A stretch of 64,000 nt of DNA, from the NCBI RefSeq assembly GCF_000758165.1, contig NZ_JNUP01000023.1, positions 166,069-230,068 of the forward strand. The letters are read 5' to 3'. Each line of letters begins with the position of its first letter. Within the stretch, counting starts at the first letter, position 1. Shown one piece after another: positions 6,934 through 16,092 of the stretch. The position numbers were made by a program, and so were the translations under genes. The notes below the pieces were generated by a model. It did no database searches, was not told the origin of the DNA, and was given only the letters and a program-made list of their open reading frames with translations. The stretch comes from Spirochaeta lutea (lineage in GTDB: Bacteria; Spirochaetota; Spirochaetia; DSM-27196; Salinispiraceae).

Positions 6934-8451
6934 ATGGACCATATCATAGAAATGCTGAATATACGGAAGGAATTCCCGGGGATCGTCGCCAATGACGATG
7001 TCTCGATTTCTCTGCGAAAGGGCGAGGTTCTAGCCCTCCTCGGAGAAAACGGCGCCGGTAAATCAACCCTCATGAGTATACTATTCGGCCTGTATAATCC
7101 TGATGCCGGCACAATCAGGGTAAGAAATCAGGAGGTCGAGATTAAAAATCCGACCCAGGCGAATAACCTCGGGATTGGGATGGTCCACCAGCACTTCAAA
7201 CTTGTACATAATTTTACGGTTACTGAAAATATTATCCTCGGCATGGAGCCCAAGAAAGGACTCATCATTAACCGGGACGGTGCAGCCAAGAAGATTAAGG
7301 AACTCTCTGAATACTACGGATTAAACGTAGATCCCTATGCGAAAATCGAGGATATTTCGGTGGGAATGCAGCAACGGGTAGAGATCTTGAAAATGCTCTA
7401 CCGGGATGCCGAGGTGTTAATTTTTGATGAACCTACCGCCGTATTAACCCCCCAGGAGATTCGTGAGTTGATGAAGATCATGCGAAATCTCCTCGAAGAG
7501 GGTAAATCCATCATCCTAATCACCCATAAACTAAAGGAGATTAAGGAGGTTGCTGATCGGTGTACGGTAATCAGGCGCGGAAAGGTCATAGGTACCGTGC
7601 AGGTGAATGAGACCTCTGAAGCAGAGATGGCTAAAATGATGGTGGGACGTGAGGTTTCCTTTAACGTGGACAAGGCTGATAATCCTCCGGGAGAGACTGT
7701 CTTGGAGGTGAAGGATCTGGTTGTAAAAGATAATCGGGGACTGCCAGCGGTTAACTCCTTCAGTATTTCCCTTCGAAAGGGGGAGATTCTCGGAATTGCC
7801 GGGGTAGATGGAAACGGTCAGAGTGAGCTGGTAGAGGCTATCACTGGGTTGCGGAATGTGGAATCCGGAGCCATTCTGCTCAACGGTACGGATGTCAGTA
7901 AATTTAGTATAAAAGACCGGTTTCATGCAGGGATTGCCCATATTCCGGAGGATCGGCAAAAACGCGGATTGGTGCTGGACTATTCCATAGCCGAGAATAT
8001 GGTGCTGGAGATCGTAAGTAATCCGCCGTTTTCGAAACGGGGACTGCTCCAATTTCCCGCAATCGCTTCTTATACAGAGCGCCTGATCCAGGAATTCGAT
8101 GTTCGATCCGGGGAAGGCGCCAAAGCAAAGGCCCGGGCATTATCAGGGGGGAATCAACAGAAGGCGATTGTCGGCCGAGAGATCAGCCACGACCCCGAGG
8201 TTCTCATTGCCGTTCAACCTACCCGGGGGCTTGACGTCGGTTCAATCGAGTACATTCATAAACGCTTGGTAGAGCAGCGGGATAAGGGAAAGGCTGTACT
8301 ACTGGTGAGCCTTGAATTGGATGAAATACTAGACCTGTCGGACCGAATTGCTATAATCAACTCCGGGGTTTGTGTAGGAGAGGTGAATGCAGCGGAGACA
8401 AACGAAAATGAAGTCGGCCTCATGATGGCTGGCATCAAACAAGGAGCATAG
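6934..8451 (+). CDS. Nucleoside-type ABC importer, duplicated ATPase
   Basis: A 505-residue protein with two ABC domains in tandem, the arrangement of the sugar/nucleoside (CUT2, YufO/NupO) family. Domain 1 (about 1-235) has Walker A GENGAGKST, a Q-loop region HQHFKLV, an ISVGMQQRVEI signature and Walker B VLIFDEPTAVL. Domain 2 (about 250-505) has a degenerate Walker A (GVDGNGQSE), signature LSGGNQQKAIV and VLIAVQPTRGLD in place of a canonical Walker B. Such asymmetry is normal in this family. The start ATG 6934 is set by AGAAGGAAGA a few nt upstream; the open frame extends back to 6724 but runs through the terminator. The next gene begins 1 nt after the stop. Confidence 0.92.
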   Translation: MDHIIEMLNIRKEFPGIVANDDVSISLRKGEVLALLGENGAGKSTLMSILFGLYNPDAGTIRVRNQEVEIKNPTQANNLGIGMVHQHFKLVHNFTVTENIILGMEPKKGLIINRDGAAKKIKELSEYYGLNVDPYAKIEDISVGMQQRVEILKMLYRDAEVLIFDEPTAVLTPQEIRELMKIMRNLLEEGKSIILITHKLKEIKEVADRCTVIRRGKVIGTVQVNETSEAEMAKMMVGREVSFNVDKADNPPGETVLEVKDLVVKDNRGLPAVNSFSISLRKGEILGIAGVDGNGQSELVEAITGLRNVESGAILLNGTDVSKFSIKDRFHAGIAHIPEDRQKRGLVLDYSIAENMVLEIVSNPPFSKRGLLQFPAIASYTERLIQEFDVRSGEGAKAKARALSGGNQQKAIVGREISHDPEVLIAVQPTRGLDVGSIEYIHKRLVEQRDKGKAVLLVSLELDEILDLSDRIAIINSGVCVGEVNAAETNENEVGLMMAGIKQGA

Positions 8452-8452
8452 G

Positions 8453-9505
8453 GTGAAGATACGCATTCCACATCAATTGAAACTTGCTCTTATGGCCATA
8501 GCCTTTGGTTTGCTCATCGGAGCATTGTTGATCCTGTTCACGGGGTATAACCCCTTTGCAGCCTACACAGCCTTGTTCCAAGGCGGGCTCATGAGTATCC
8601 GGCGCATCGCCAACACCCTGGCCAACAGCACAACCCTGATCCTCACCGGGCTTTCGGTGGCCTTTGCGTTCAGAACCGGGCTGTTCAATATCGGAGCATC
8701 CGGCCAGATGCTCATCGGCGGAATGGTAGCCACAGTCCTTGGGCTCAGCCTGGATCTGCCGAAGCCCTTGTTACTGACAGTGATGCTGGTGGGGGCTGCT
8801 GCTGCCGGCGCCCTCTGGGGGTTTATTCCCGGTATTCTCAAGGCGAGGTTTAATGTTCATGAGGTTGTAGCAACCATTATGATGAACTTCGTTGCCCTGT
8901 GGACCACCTACTATACCATTCAGAACTACTTCACTGCAGAGCAGGAAACCCAATCAGCCACCTTGCCAAGTGGAGCGAGTCTTCAGGTGGATTGGCTTAG
9001 GCAGATTACTGACCGGTCTTTTTTAAACCTCGGGCTGTTTCTCGCCCTAATTCTCGTGGTCATTATCGGTGTGATCATTAATAAATCGGTATTGGGCTAT
9101 GAGTTAAAGGCTGCAGGTTACAATAGGTTCGCCTCAGAGTATGCGGGTATGAACGTGAATCGGAACATCGTGCTCTCTATGGTGATTGCCGGCATGTTGG
9201 CGGGAATAGCCGGGTTCACCTACTACGCCGGATACTCAAGTCATTTAGAGATCGGAAAACTTCCAACCCAAGGATTTGACGGTATCGCTGTAGCCTTATT
9301 AGGTGCGAATACCCCTATTGGCGTGCTACTCTCGGCGGTTTTCTTTGGGTTGTTACTGAATGGGAAGGGGTTCATGCAATCGGTGACGGGGGTTCCTCCT
9401 GAGATTGGAGACATAATCATAGGTGTAATTATCTATGGTTCCGCCACCAGTGTACTTTTTGACAGATTGTTGACCTACTTTCAGCGAGGGAGGAATAAGA
9501 AATGA
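8453..9505 (+). CDS. Nucleoside-type ABC importer permease 1
   Basis: A 350-residue integral membrane protein of the branched-chain/CUT2-like permease family (YufP/NupP type) with about nine or ten hydrophobic segments. The conserved cytoplasmic stretch ELKAAGYNRFASEYAGMNV (about 220-238) is the site that contacts the ATPase. It starts with GTG directly after the ATPase stop, with AAGGAG inside the end of that gene as ribosome site. It overlaps the second permease by 4 nt (ATGA). Confidence 0.92.
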   Translation: MKIRIPHQLKLALMAIAFGLLIGALLILFTGYNPFAAYTALFQGGLMSIRRIANTLANSTTLILTGLSVAFAFRTGLFNIGASGQMLIGGMVATVLGLSLDLPKPLLLTVMLVGAAAAGALWGFIPGILKARFNVHEVVATIMMNFVALWTTYYTIQNYFTAEQETQSATLPSGASLQVDWLRQITDRSFLNLGLFLALILVVIIGVIINKSVLGYELKAAGYNRFASEYAGMNVNRNIVLSMVIAGMLAGIAGFTYYAGYSSHLEIGKLPTQGFDGIAVALLGANTPIGVLLSAVFFGLLLNGKGFMQSVTGVPPEIGDIIIGVIIYGSATSVLFDRLLTYFQRGRNKK

Positions 9506-10446
9506 ATACCATTGTACAGATTTTTCCCTATGCGGTAGCCTACACTATTCCCCTTCTCATTACCTCCCTGGGGGGATTGTTTAGCGAGCGTTCCGGGGTG
9601 GTGAATATCGGACTTGAAGGACTTATGGTTGTTGGTTCTTTTTTTACTGCCCTGGTGATTAATTTTCTGGAACCAACCATGGGAGCGAATGCCATATGGT
9701 TCGGCTTGTTGGCGGCCATGATCGGTGGTGCGTTATTTTCTATGCTTCACGCCATAGCCAGCGTTTCCCTCCATGCCAATCAGGTAATCTCCGGAACTGC
9801 TATAAATATGATTGCCACAGCTGTAACGGTATTCTTTGCCCGCAACCTGTTAGGCAGCGGAAATATTCAGATAATCAATACGTTAAGCCGATTCAATGTA
9901 CCGCTTCTCAGCCGCATCCCGATAATCGGCCCCTTGTTTTTTACAAATACCTATGCAACCACTTGGTTTGTACTTGCAATTCTTGGGGCAGCATACTTTG
10001 TTCTCTATTACACGCCCTCTGGTCTCCGGCTACGTTCATGCGGCGAACACCCCCATGCTGCCGATGCTGCTGGGATCAATGTCCAGCGGACTAGATACAT
10101 CGGTGTTGGATTGTCTGGAACCTTCGCAGGACTAGGTGGAGGGGTTATGATTGTAACCTATTCCGGGCAATTTAACGGTTCTGTTGCCGGACTCGGCTTT
10201 CTTGCCCTGGCATCCCTGATATTCGGTCAGTGGAAGCCCCTGGGGATTCTCGGGGCAACCCTGTTTTTTGGGTTTGCCACAACCATGGCAAATGTCAGTC
10301 AGGTTATCCCTTCCTTGGCCGTTATTCCGCCGGTTCTCCTAAAGACCTTTCCTTATGTTGCAACGTTAATTGCGCTCATCATCTTCTCTCGGTCATCCCA
10401 GGCTCCTAAGGCTGTTGGAGAGCCATTCGTCAAGGATAAGCGCTAA
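9502..10446 (+). CDS. Nucleoside-type ABC importer permease 2
   Basis: A 314-residue multi-pass permease of the YufQ/NupQ type, the partner of the preceding permease. It has the family N-terminus TSLGGLFSERSGVVNIGLEGLM and the ATPase-contact stretch GLRLRSCGEHPHAADAAGINV (about 174-194). Translation is coupled to the previous gene through ATGA. It is the last gene of the importer operon. Confidence 0.92.
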   Translation: MNTIVQIFPYAVAYTIPLLITSLGGLFSERSGVVNIGLEGLMVVGSFFTALVINFLEPTMGANAIWFGLLAAMIGGALFSMLHAIASVSLHANQVISGTAINMIATAVTVFFARNLLGSGNIQIINTLSRFNVPLLSRIPIIGPLFFTNTYATTWFVLAILGAAYFVLYYTPSGLRLRSCGEHPHAADAAGINVQRTRYIGVGLSGTFAGLGGGVMIVTYSGQFNGSVAGLGFLALASLIFGQWKPLGILGATLFFGFATTMANVSQVIPSLAVIPPVLLKTFPYVATLIALIIFSRSSQAPKAVGEPFVKDKR

Positions 10447-10752
10447 TACCTTCGGGGTACCTAGGACAGGTTCCAGCAAAAACGGGTATAACCGTTTTTT
10501 GCTGGAACCGAAATAACCGGGTAGGGCGTAAATAGCAGAAGAACACCGGATAAGTGTTTCCGTCTAAAACGAAACCACGGGCAGGGTTGTCAGGTTCAAC
10601 TGTTACTAGGTTTTTACGCACCACCTAAGGTCAGAGAACCAGTCTGGGTGTGTAACTGTGGAAAATACGGTTAGAAGAGGATAGTACCCCGGCAACCCCA
10701 GGGATAGAGTTGCCGGTGCTGATTGGTAGGTTGTATATATCCCAAAGCCGAA
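10447..10752. other. 306-bp intergenic gap between convergent importer and pur operons
   Basis: No credible gene. It contains a strong inverted repeat at 10469-10509 and a second one at 10689-10716 (CCGGCAAC...GTTGCCGG), each probably the 3' end signal of one of the two converging operons. The stretch between them shows nothing I can name. Confidence 0.6.
10469..10509. terminator. Long hairpin, likely terminator of the importer operon
   Basis: GGTTCCAGCAAAAACGG pairs with CCGTTTTTTGCTGGAACC around GTATAA with a single bulged A/T. The stem is 17 bp and carries its T run inside the stem; no U tract follows, so termination efficiency is uncertain. Confidence 0.55.
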
Positions 10753-12000
10753 TCACACGGTGCCGAAAATTCGATCTCCAATATCGTGCCGAAACCATGC
10801 GCCGGGAAAGGTGATGCCCGCTGCCGCCGGGTATGCTGTAGACCGTGCTTCTAATAGTTCTCTTCCGAGGCCGACGGCTGAAAAACACCTTCCTCCCTTG
10901 GTATACACCGTTTCATTCGCTTTATAGGTTGATGCATGGAAGATTAACTGTTGCTGATTGATCTTTGGAAGGCTCACAGGGAGATCCTTTTTATACGATT
11001 CGGGATAGCCGGGACTCGCTACAACAACGCAGAGGGCTGTTTTATCGGACAACCGCAGATCCAGCTGATCCAGGTTCTGTTCAACCATCGCCTCTGCTAG
11101 ATTGCAAAAATCATTCTCTATGAGTGGTAAGAGTACCTGGGCCTCGGGATCGCCGAATCGGACGTTGTACTCCAGGAGTTTTGGCCCATCTTGGGTCATC
11201 ATGACCCCAAAATACACCACGCCCCGGTAATCAAAGCCTTCCTGGGTAAAACCATGAAAGGTGGGCTCTACAAGCTGTTCCTGTATAGCATCCATGCCTC
11301 CGGGTTCGATCCAGGGTACCGGGCAGATGGCTCCCATGCCGCCGGTGTTTAAACCAGTATTTCCATCCCCTGCTTTTTTATAATCGGTGCAGGGAGGGAG
11401 GAGCTTATATGAGACGCCGTCGGTAAGGGCGAATACCGAAACCTCATATCCTGAAAGAAACTCTTCTACCAGCAGGGGGCCGTCCTCCAGGGCAGGAATG
11501 CCGAATTCTAACAGTGCTTCCTTGTTTTCGGATTCAAAAACGCCCTTTCCTGCCGCTAATCCGCTCTTTTTTAGTACTACCTTCGAATCAATCCCATTAA
11601 TAATAGAACGAAGATCCTGTTCGTTTTCTACAATTTCCGCCTTTGCTGTGGGGATTCCGTACTTCTCCATGAACCGCTTACTGAAGGCTTTACTAGACTC
11701 GAGCTGGGCGGCTAATTTTCGAGGACCCACCGCGGGAATCCCCTCCACCTGGAGATCATCGACAAGCCCATTCGATAGGGGAACCTCCGGTCCAACAAAG
11801 ACAAGATCAATTTCATGTTTCTTACAGGCCTGAATGACCGCTGATGAATCCTCTCCGGACACTTCCGGTAGGTTCATCGCGAAGCTTTCCGTTCCTGCGT
11901 TTCCTGGAGCCACAAAAAGACCAGTATTACGTTTACTTCTGGCAAATTGCCAGGCTATGGCATGCTCTCTCGCTCCGTTGCCAACCACAAGTACCTTCAA
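10753..12000 (-). CDS. purD: Phosphoribosylamine-glycine ligase (GARS)
   Basis: A 415-residue ATP-grasp enzyme that joins glycine to 5-phosphoribosylamine, step 2 of purine synthesis. It begins MKVLVVGNGAREHAIAW, the PurD signature, and has VVLKKSGLAAGKGVF, EEFLSGYEVSVFAL, LNTGGMGAICPVPW and GVMMTQDGPKLLEYNVRFGDPEAQVLLPL. The length is that of the family. It starts with TTG overlapping the purN stop (TTGA), with GAGGAGG about 7 nt before it. It is the last gene of purF-purM-purN-purD. Confidence 0.95.
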   Translation of the reverse strand: MKVLVVGNGAREHAIAWQFARSKRNTGLFVAPGNAGTESFAMNLPEVSGEDSSAVIQACKKHEIDLVFVGPEVPLSNGLVDDLQVEGIPAVGPRKLAAQLESSKAFSKRFMEKYGIPTAKAEIVENEQDLRSIINGIDSKVVLKKSGLAAGKGVFESENKEALLEFGIPALEDGPLLVEEFLSGYEVSVFALTDGVSYKLLPPCTDYKKAGDGNTGLNTGGMGAICPVPWIEPGGMDAIQEQLVEPTFHGFTQEGFDYRGVVYFGVMMTQDGPKLLEYNVRFGDPEAQVLLPLIENDFCNLAEAMVEQNLDQLDLRLSDKTALCVVVASPGYPESYKKDLPVSLPKINQQQLIFHASTYKANETVYTKGGRCFSAVGLGRELLEARSTAYPAAAGITFPGAWFRHDIGDRIFGTV

Positions 12001-12578
12001 CTCTGTTCCTCCTCTGGGTCAATTCGGTCTAAAAATGATTTTATAATGACCGGATATGATGCATGCTCTATCTGGTGAATGCGTGATTCTATATCTTCCC
12101 TGGACTCTGTCCCCCGGCGCGTAAAACGTTCTTGGAAGATGATGGCGCCGGTATCAATTCCGGCATCTACAAAGTGAATTGTGATGCCAAGTTCTGAGTC
12201 AGTCGACGCATAGCTGTCTCGGATACCGTGGGCGCCGGGATATTTAGGCAACAGACTCGGATGGATATTTATGAGTTTACCCTCCCAGGACTTAGTAAAT
12301 CCGGGACTTAAAATCCGCATGAACCCTGCTAAGGCAATAAACTGTATACCTTGGGATGATAATGCAGTTTGAAGCTGCGCCTCTGCCTGGGATTTTGAGA
12401 GCTTACTATAATCTACGACATGAAGTGGAACGTCCCATTCATGGGCCAGTTGGGCAGCTCCGGAATTCGGGATATCAGTAACGATGAGAGCGAGTTCATG
12501 GCGGTATGAGTCTAAGTAATCATATATAGCATTAAGATTGCTCCCGCGACCTGAAGCAAATACTGCTAATTTAGCCAT
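11997..12578 (-). CDS. purN: Phosphoribosylglycinamide formyltransferase (GART)
   Basis: A 193-residue folate-dependent formyltransferase, step 3 of purine synthesis. Motifs: AVFASGRGSNLNAI at the N-terminus, INIHPSLLPKYPGAHGI with catalytic Asn and His, and the HFVDAGIDTGAII motif with catalytic Asp. The ATG at 12578 overlaps the purM stop (ATGGCTAA), so the two are translationally coupled; the five extra upstream codons of the open frame are not used. Confidence 0.95.
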   Translation of the reverse strand: MAKLAVFASGRGSNLNAIYDYLDSYRHELALIVTDIPNSGAAQLAHEWDVPLHVVDYSKLSKSQAEAQLQTALSSQGIQFIALAGFMRILSPGFTKSWEGKLINIHPSLLPKYPGAHGIRDSYASTDSELGITIHFVDAGIDTGAIIFQERFTRRGTESREDIESRIHQIEHASYPVIIKSFLDRIDPEEEQS

Positions 12579-13533
12579 GTACCAGTTCCCCAATACAACG
12601 TGTTTCTATCTGGGTGCGTTCGCAAAAGCTCTGAAAATCCTGGGTCTTCGCTTTGGGTACGACCAGAACCATTCCAATCCCCATATTAAAGACTTTCCGC
12701 ATTTCTGTCGTTTCAATGTTGCCCAGGTTCTGCAATTCAGAGAATATGTGCGGCACCGGCCAATCCCATAAAAAGGATGGTATTAGTCCTTGGGGAAGAA
12801 TCCGTTGGGTGTTGGCTACCAAACCGCCGCCAGTGATGTGGGCGGCTCCAGAAATTAAACCTTCGGAGATAATTTTTTTGAGTTGGCGAACGTAGATGAT
12901 GGTTGGTACAAGAAGCTGTTCCCACAGGTCATCCCGCGATTCAGGGATAATCTTCCTTGCCAGGGAAAGGCCATTGGAATGAATTCCCGAAGAGGGGAGT
13001 GAAAAGAGACTGTCTCCAGGATTCATTGCATTGAGGTTAGGAAGCATCTTATCTGCATCAACTATACCGGTTGAAAATCCTGCTAGGTCAAAATCACTAT
13101 GCTGGTAAAGATCCGGCATCTCGGCTGTCTCACCCCCGGCGAGAACGCATTGCGCATCCTCGCAGCCCTTAATGATACCGTCAATTATTTGCTTTAATTG
13201 GTCCTCTTGTATTGCACCGGTTGCGATGTAGTCGAGAAATACCAGGGGTTCTGCACCGCACACGATAAGATCGTTCACACACATAGCCACAAGGTCAATT
13301 CCAAGGGTGTCGAAGCGATTGAGCCGCTGGGCGACCAGCAGTTTTGTTCCTACACCATCCGTGGCCGAAAGAAGTACCGGTCGTTTATATTTCGTGGTAT
13401 CAATTTCAATGCCGCCGGCAAACCCGCCAATACCCCGGGATACAGCAGGGGACTTAACGGAGCCAATGTACCGTGCAAAGGCATCGCCCTTCTCGATATC
13501 AACACCGGCTTCTTGGTAACTTTTTGGTTTCAT
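12571..13533 (-). CDS. purM: Phosphoribosylformylglycinamidine cyclo-ligase (AIR synthase)
   Basis: A 320-residue AIR synthase that closes the imidazole ring. Motifs: SATDGVGTKLLVA, DLVAMCVNDLIVCGAEPLVFLDY, VLAGGETAEMPD, and AAHITGGGLVANTQRILP. The family usually has about 330-350 residues. ATG 13533 has AAAGGA 6 nt upstream and overlaps the purF stop (ATGA). Longer in-frame starts upstream lie inside purF and are not supported. Confidence 0.95.
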   Translation of the reverse strand: MKPKSYQEAGVDIEKGDAFARYIGSVKSPAVSRGIGGFAGGIEIDTTKYKRPVLLSATDGVGTKLLVAQRLNRFDTLGIDLVAMCVNDLIVCGAEPLVFLDYIATGAIQEDQLKQIIDGIIKGCEDAQCVLAGGETAEMPDLYQHSDFDLAGFSTGIVDADKMLPNLNAMNPGDSLFSLPSSGIHSNGLSLARKIIPESRDDLWEQLLVPTIIYVRQLKKIISEGLISGAAHITGGGLVANTQRILPQGLIPSFLWDWPVPHIFSELQNLGNIETTEMRKVFNMGIGMVLVVPKAKTQDFQSFCERTQIETRCIGELVHG

Positions 13534-14969
13534 TGATGTTCCTTTGTGTCTCGTAGGGTACGTTCTCTTTCTGTTTGTTTCAAGGGGACGCGGATGGGGT
13601 ACTCCCCGGTAAAACAGGCGAAACAATAGCTTTCGGGGCTATCGAGGCTATGCTGCAAATCTTCGATGGTAAGAAATGTTACGCTATCAGCATCGATGAA
13701 ATTCGCTATTTCATCGGGGGTAAGGGTATTTGAAATGAGTTCCTGTCTGGTCGGGATATCGATACCGAAGAAACAGGGCCATCGAATTTCTGGGGATGAC
13801 AATCGGAGATGGACCTCCCGTGCCCCAGCTTCCTTCATTAGTTTTACAAGGATCTTTGCGGTTGTTCCCCGTACAAGAGAATCATCTACTAAAATAATTC
13901 GTTTTCCGGCAATTGTCTTTCTAACCGGATGTAGCTTCATGCGTACAACTAATTCACGTTCAGCGGTGGTTGGCATGATAAAGCTTCTCCCGGTGTAGTG
14001 ATTCCTCGTCATACCGAGTTCAAAGGGGAGTCCAGCTTGCTCTGCATAGCCGAGGGCGGCGGAATTTCCTGAATCAGGTACGGGTACGACGATGGTGTCT
14101 TCCTTCCCTGTTTGGGCAAAAAATTCTTCGTCCCGAATAGCAAGTTCTTTCCCTAGTTTTTTGCGCTGGTGATACACATTGATGTTATACACATCTGAAT
14201 CCGGTCTGGCAAAATAGATTAACTCGAATGCACAGTGGTTCCGTTTTTTCGGGGTCAGAAAACTACTCCTGCTCCCGTATTGATCGGTGATTATTATCTC
14301 TCCGGGTTCAACCTCACGGTAATCAGTGATTTGTAAAATATCCAATGCACAGGTTTCAGAGCCAACTACGGTCATTCCATCCTTTTTCCCTATGTACAAC
14401 GGCCGGAAACCCCAGGGATCCCTCACCGTTATCATAGTGTCATCGTGGAGGAGCACCAAGGAATATGCACCCTCAATTTTTTGTAACGACTCAACCAACG
14501 CTTCCTGAAAGGTGGGTTTCCGGGAGTGGCTGATCATATGCAAAATGAGTTCAGAGTCAGAAGTCGTTTGAAAAATCGCTCCGGCTGAGACCAGTTCCTC
14601 TTTCAAGGGTTGCGTATTGGTCAGATTGCCGTTGTGCGCCAGGGCAATATCCCCCTTATTGCAGGAAACAAGGAGCGGCTGAGCATTTTCAAGTTTATTT
14701 CCCCCATGGGTGGAATAGCGCACATGCCCGATACCACAATGACTCATCCGTTCTCCGTCAAGGTATTTTGATAGGACCTGAGATACCATCCCTAAATCTC
14801 TATAAGAAACGGTTTTATCTTCCTTGCGGTATGCGATGCCGGCACTCTCCTGGCCCCGGTGTTGTAGACTAAACAGGGGAAAAAAGAGTTTAACCGGTAT
14901 ATTTGTAAGGGATTCCGAAAAAACACCCGCTACACCGCAGTAATGGCCAAGCTTTTCTTCATGTATCAT
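13530..14969 (-). CDS. purF: Amidophosphoribosyltransferase
   Basis: A 479-residue enzyme of the committed step of purine synthesis. Cys11 (CGVAGVF) is the glutaminase nucleophile after a 10-residue propeptide-like leader, as in the processed Bacillus enzyme. The phosphoribosyltransferase domain has the PRPP loop RIILVDDSLVRGTT. Four cysteines (NHCAFE, WPCFFGID, SYCFACF) match the ligands of the [4Fe-4S] cluster of Bacillus-type PurF, so the enzyme is probably oxygen sensitive. It heads purF-purM-purN-purD, which are joined by overlapping starts and stops. The promoter lies 35 nt upstream and is overlapped by a perfect inverted repeat. Confidence 0.95.
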   Translation of the reverse strand: MIHEEKLGHYCGVAGVFSESLTNIPVKLFFPLFSLQHRGQESAGIAYRKEDKTVSYRDLGMVSQVLSKYLDGERMSHCGIGHVRYSTHGGNKLENAQPLLVSCNKGDIALAHNGNLTNTQPLKEELVSAGAIFQTTSDSELILHMISHSRKPTFQEALVESLQKIEGAYSLVLLHDDTMITVRDPWGFRPLYIGKKDGMTVVGSETCALDILQITDYREVEPGEIIITDQYGSRSSFLTPKKRNHCAFELIYFARPDSDVYNINVYHQRKKLGKELAIRDEEFFAQTGKEDTIVVPVPDSGNSAALGYAEQAGLPFELGMTRNHYTGRSFIMPTTAERELVVRMKLHPVRKTIAGKRIILVDDSLVRGTTAKILVKLMKEAGAREVHLRLSSPEIRWPCFFGIDIPTRQELISNTLTPDEIANFIDADSVTFLTIEDLQHSLDSPESYCFACFTGEYPIRVPLKQTERERTLRDTKEHQ

Positions 14970-15003
14970 GATTTGGATTTCCTGGTTAATAGGTCTCGGG
15001 GAG

Positions 15004-15045
15004 TGTATAGCACCCGAGATAGCCAGAGGTCAAGGCTATCTCGGG
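15004..15045 (-). promoter_or_regulatory. purF promoter overlapped by a 12-bp inverted repeat (candidate operator)
   Basis: On the minus strand TTGACC (15033-15028), an 18-nt spacer and TATACA (15009-15004) form a good sigma70-type promoter. A perfect inverted repeat, CCCGAGATAGCC and GGCTATCTCGGG (15013-15024 and 15034-15045), brackets the -35 box and fills most of the spacer. A bound dimer would block polymerase, so this is the likely site of purine control. Confidence 0.65.
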
Positions 15046-15211
15046 AGTGTTTACCCAAGTTGATCAGGAAAAGGACCGGCACCCCAGGAATGTAACTACC
15101 CTCAGGGGATGCCAGATGGAGCTCCGAGGGATTAACTTGTCGGAACCGTACTGCTTGGGCATGGTGTGCTGTCCCATGACGACCCCAGAGCTGGTACCGA
15201 TCTAAGCTCTG

Positions 15212-15979
15212 CTAGAGTTGGAAGAGCCGTTTTGCGTTGAGGAAGGTCTGTTCAGCGAATTCCTCGGGATCCAGCCCGCGAAGGGATGCTAGGTATTCTG
15301 CGGTGGAATGAAGATAGCTCGGCCGGTTTCTCTTGCCCCGGTACTCAGCCGGTACCATGAAGGGGCTCTCGGACTCAATAACAAGCTGTTCAATGGGAAT
15401 GTTCTTAGCAGTTTCGTGGAGATTTCTAGCATTTCTATAGGTGGCATTTCCGGCAAAAGAAATGTACATACCAAGATCAATTGCTTTCTTCGCAAACTCC
15501 CAGTCCTCGGAATAACAGTGCAGAACCCCACCTCTAGTCGGTCTCCGGGTGGAAAGAATATCCAAGATATCCTTGCCTGCATCACGGTTATGGATAATAA
15601 CAGGCAGATTGTACTTATCAGCAATTTCGAGTTGGCGAATAAATAATTCGATCTGGGAGTTTTTATTACCAAACTTACGGTAGTAGTCCAGGCCTGTTTC
15701 ACCGATGGCAACAACACGTTCCTGCTTCACACCGGAATCAATTTTCGCTTCCCAGTCAATCCCGGGATTTTGAACCTCCGAAGGAGAGACTCCCACGGCG
15801 TGATAGACATGCGTCGCAGTACGTAGATTTTCATACACCACGAAGAAATCGTGGAGGTTATTGCAAATGCTTATTATACCCTCTACCCCTTGCTGCCGGG
15901 CTTCTTGAGTAATAATTAACTGTTCAATCGGGTCTTCGTGAATCAACCCGATATGGGCGTGAGTATCAAATAGTTTCAT
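15212..15979 (-). CDS. tatD: TatD-family metal-dependent hydrolase/deoxyribonuclease
   Basis: A 255-residue TIM-barrel hydrolase. It has the HxH metal motif (FDTHAHIG, residues about 3-8), IGETGLDYYRK with the bridging Glu, IIHNRDA, and LHCYSE. The last metal-binding motif, normally ETD-x-P, reads ESESP here (Glu202-Ser203-Glu204), so Glu replaces the conserved Asp. Start ATG 15979 fits the domain boundary; an in-frame TTG at 16009 lies only 3 nt after the -10 box and is excluded. TatD proteins act as 3'-5' nucleases in DNA repair and apoptosis-like decay, but the exact role here is unknown. Confidence 0.88.
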   Translation of the reverse strand: MKLFDTHAHIGLIHEDPIEQLIITQEARQQGVEGIISICNNLHDFFVVYENLRTATHVYHAVGVSPSEVQNPGIDWEAKIDSGVKQERVVAIGETGLDYYRKFGNKNSQIELFIRQLEIADKYNLPVIIHNRDAGKDILDILSTRRPTRGGVLHCYSEDWEFAKKAIDLGMYISFAGNATYRNARNLHETAKNIPIEQLVIESESPFMVPAEYRGKRNRPSYLHSTAEYLASLRGLDPEEFAEQTFLNAKRLFQL

Positions 15980-16012
15980 GGCTTTTTCCAAATCTGAAAG
16001 GATATACAAAAG

Positions 16013-16041
16013 ACATTAGCATGCCGATACTATAACGTCAA
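16013..16041 (-). promoter_or_regulatory. tatD promoter
   Basis: TTGACG (16041-16036), 17-nt spacer, TAATGT (16018-16013) on the minus strand, with about 30 nt of leader before ATG 15979. Confidence 0.6.
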
Positions 16042-16054
16042 CAGAATGTTCCAT

Positions 16055-16084
16055 TTGACAATTTTAATTTATTCATGGTAGGGT
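16055..16084 (+). promoter_or_regulatory. Promoter of the M23-bactofilin pair, leaderless start
   Basis: TTGACA (16055-16060), 18-nt spacer and TAGGGT (16079-16084), then 8 nt to ATG 16093. The alternative ATG at 16075 lies inside the spacer. Confidence 0.5.
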
Positions 16085-16092
16085 TTTACAGA

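Noticed and set aside
10511..10690. Possible tRNA in the gap after the importer operon
   Set aside because: A GGTTCAA-like stretch is present, but no cloverleaf arms or CCA-adjacent acceptor stem can be drawn.
15046..15211. Possible small RNA gene between purF and tatD
   Set aside because: No promoter, hairpin-plus-T-run or open frame could be supported; left unassigned.
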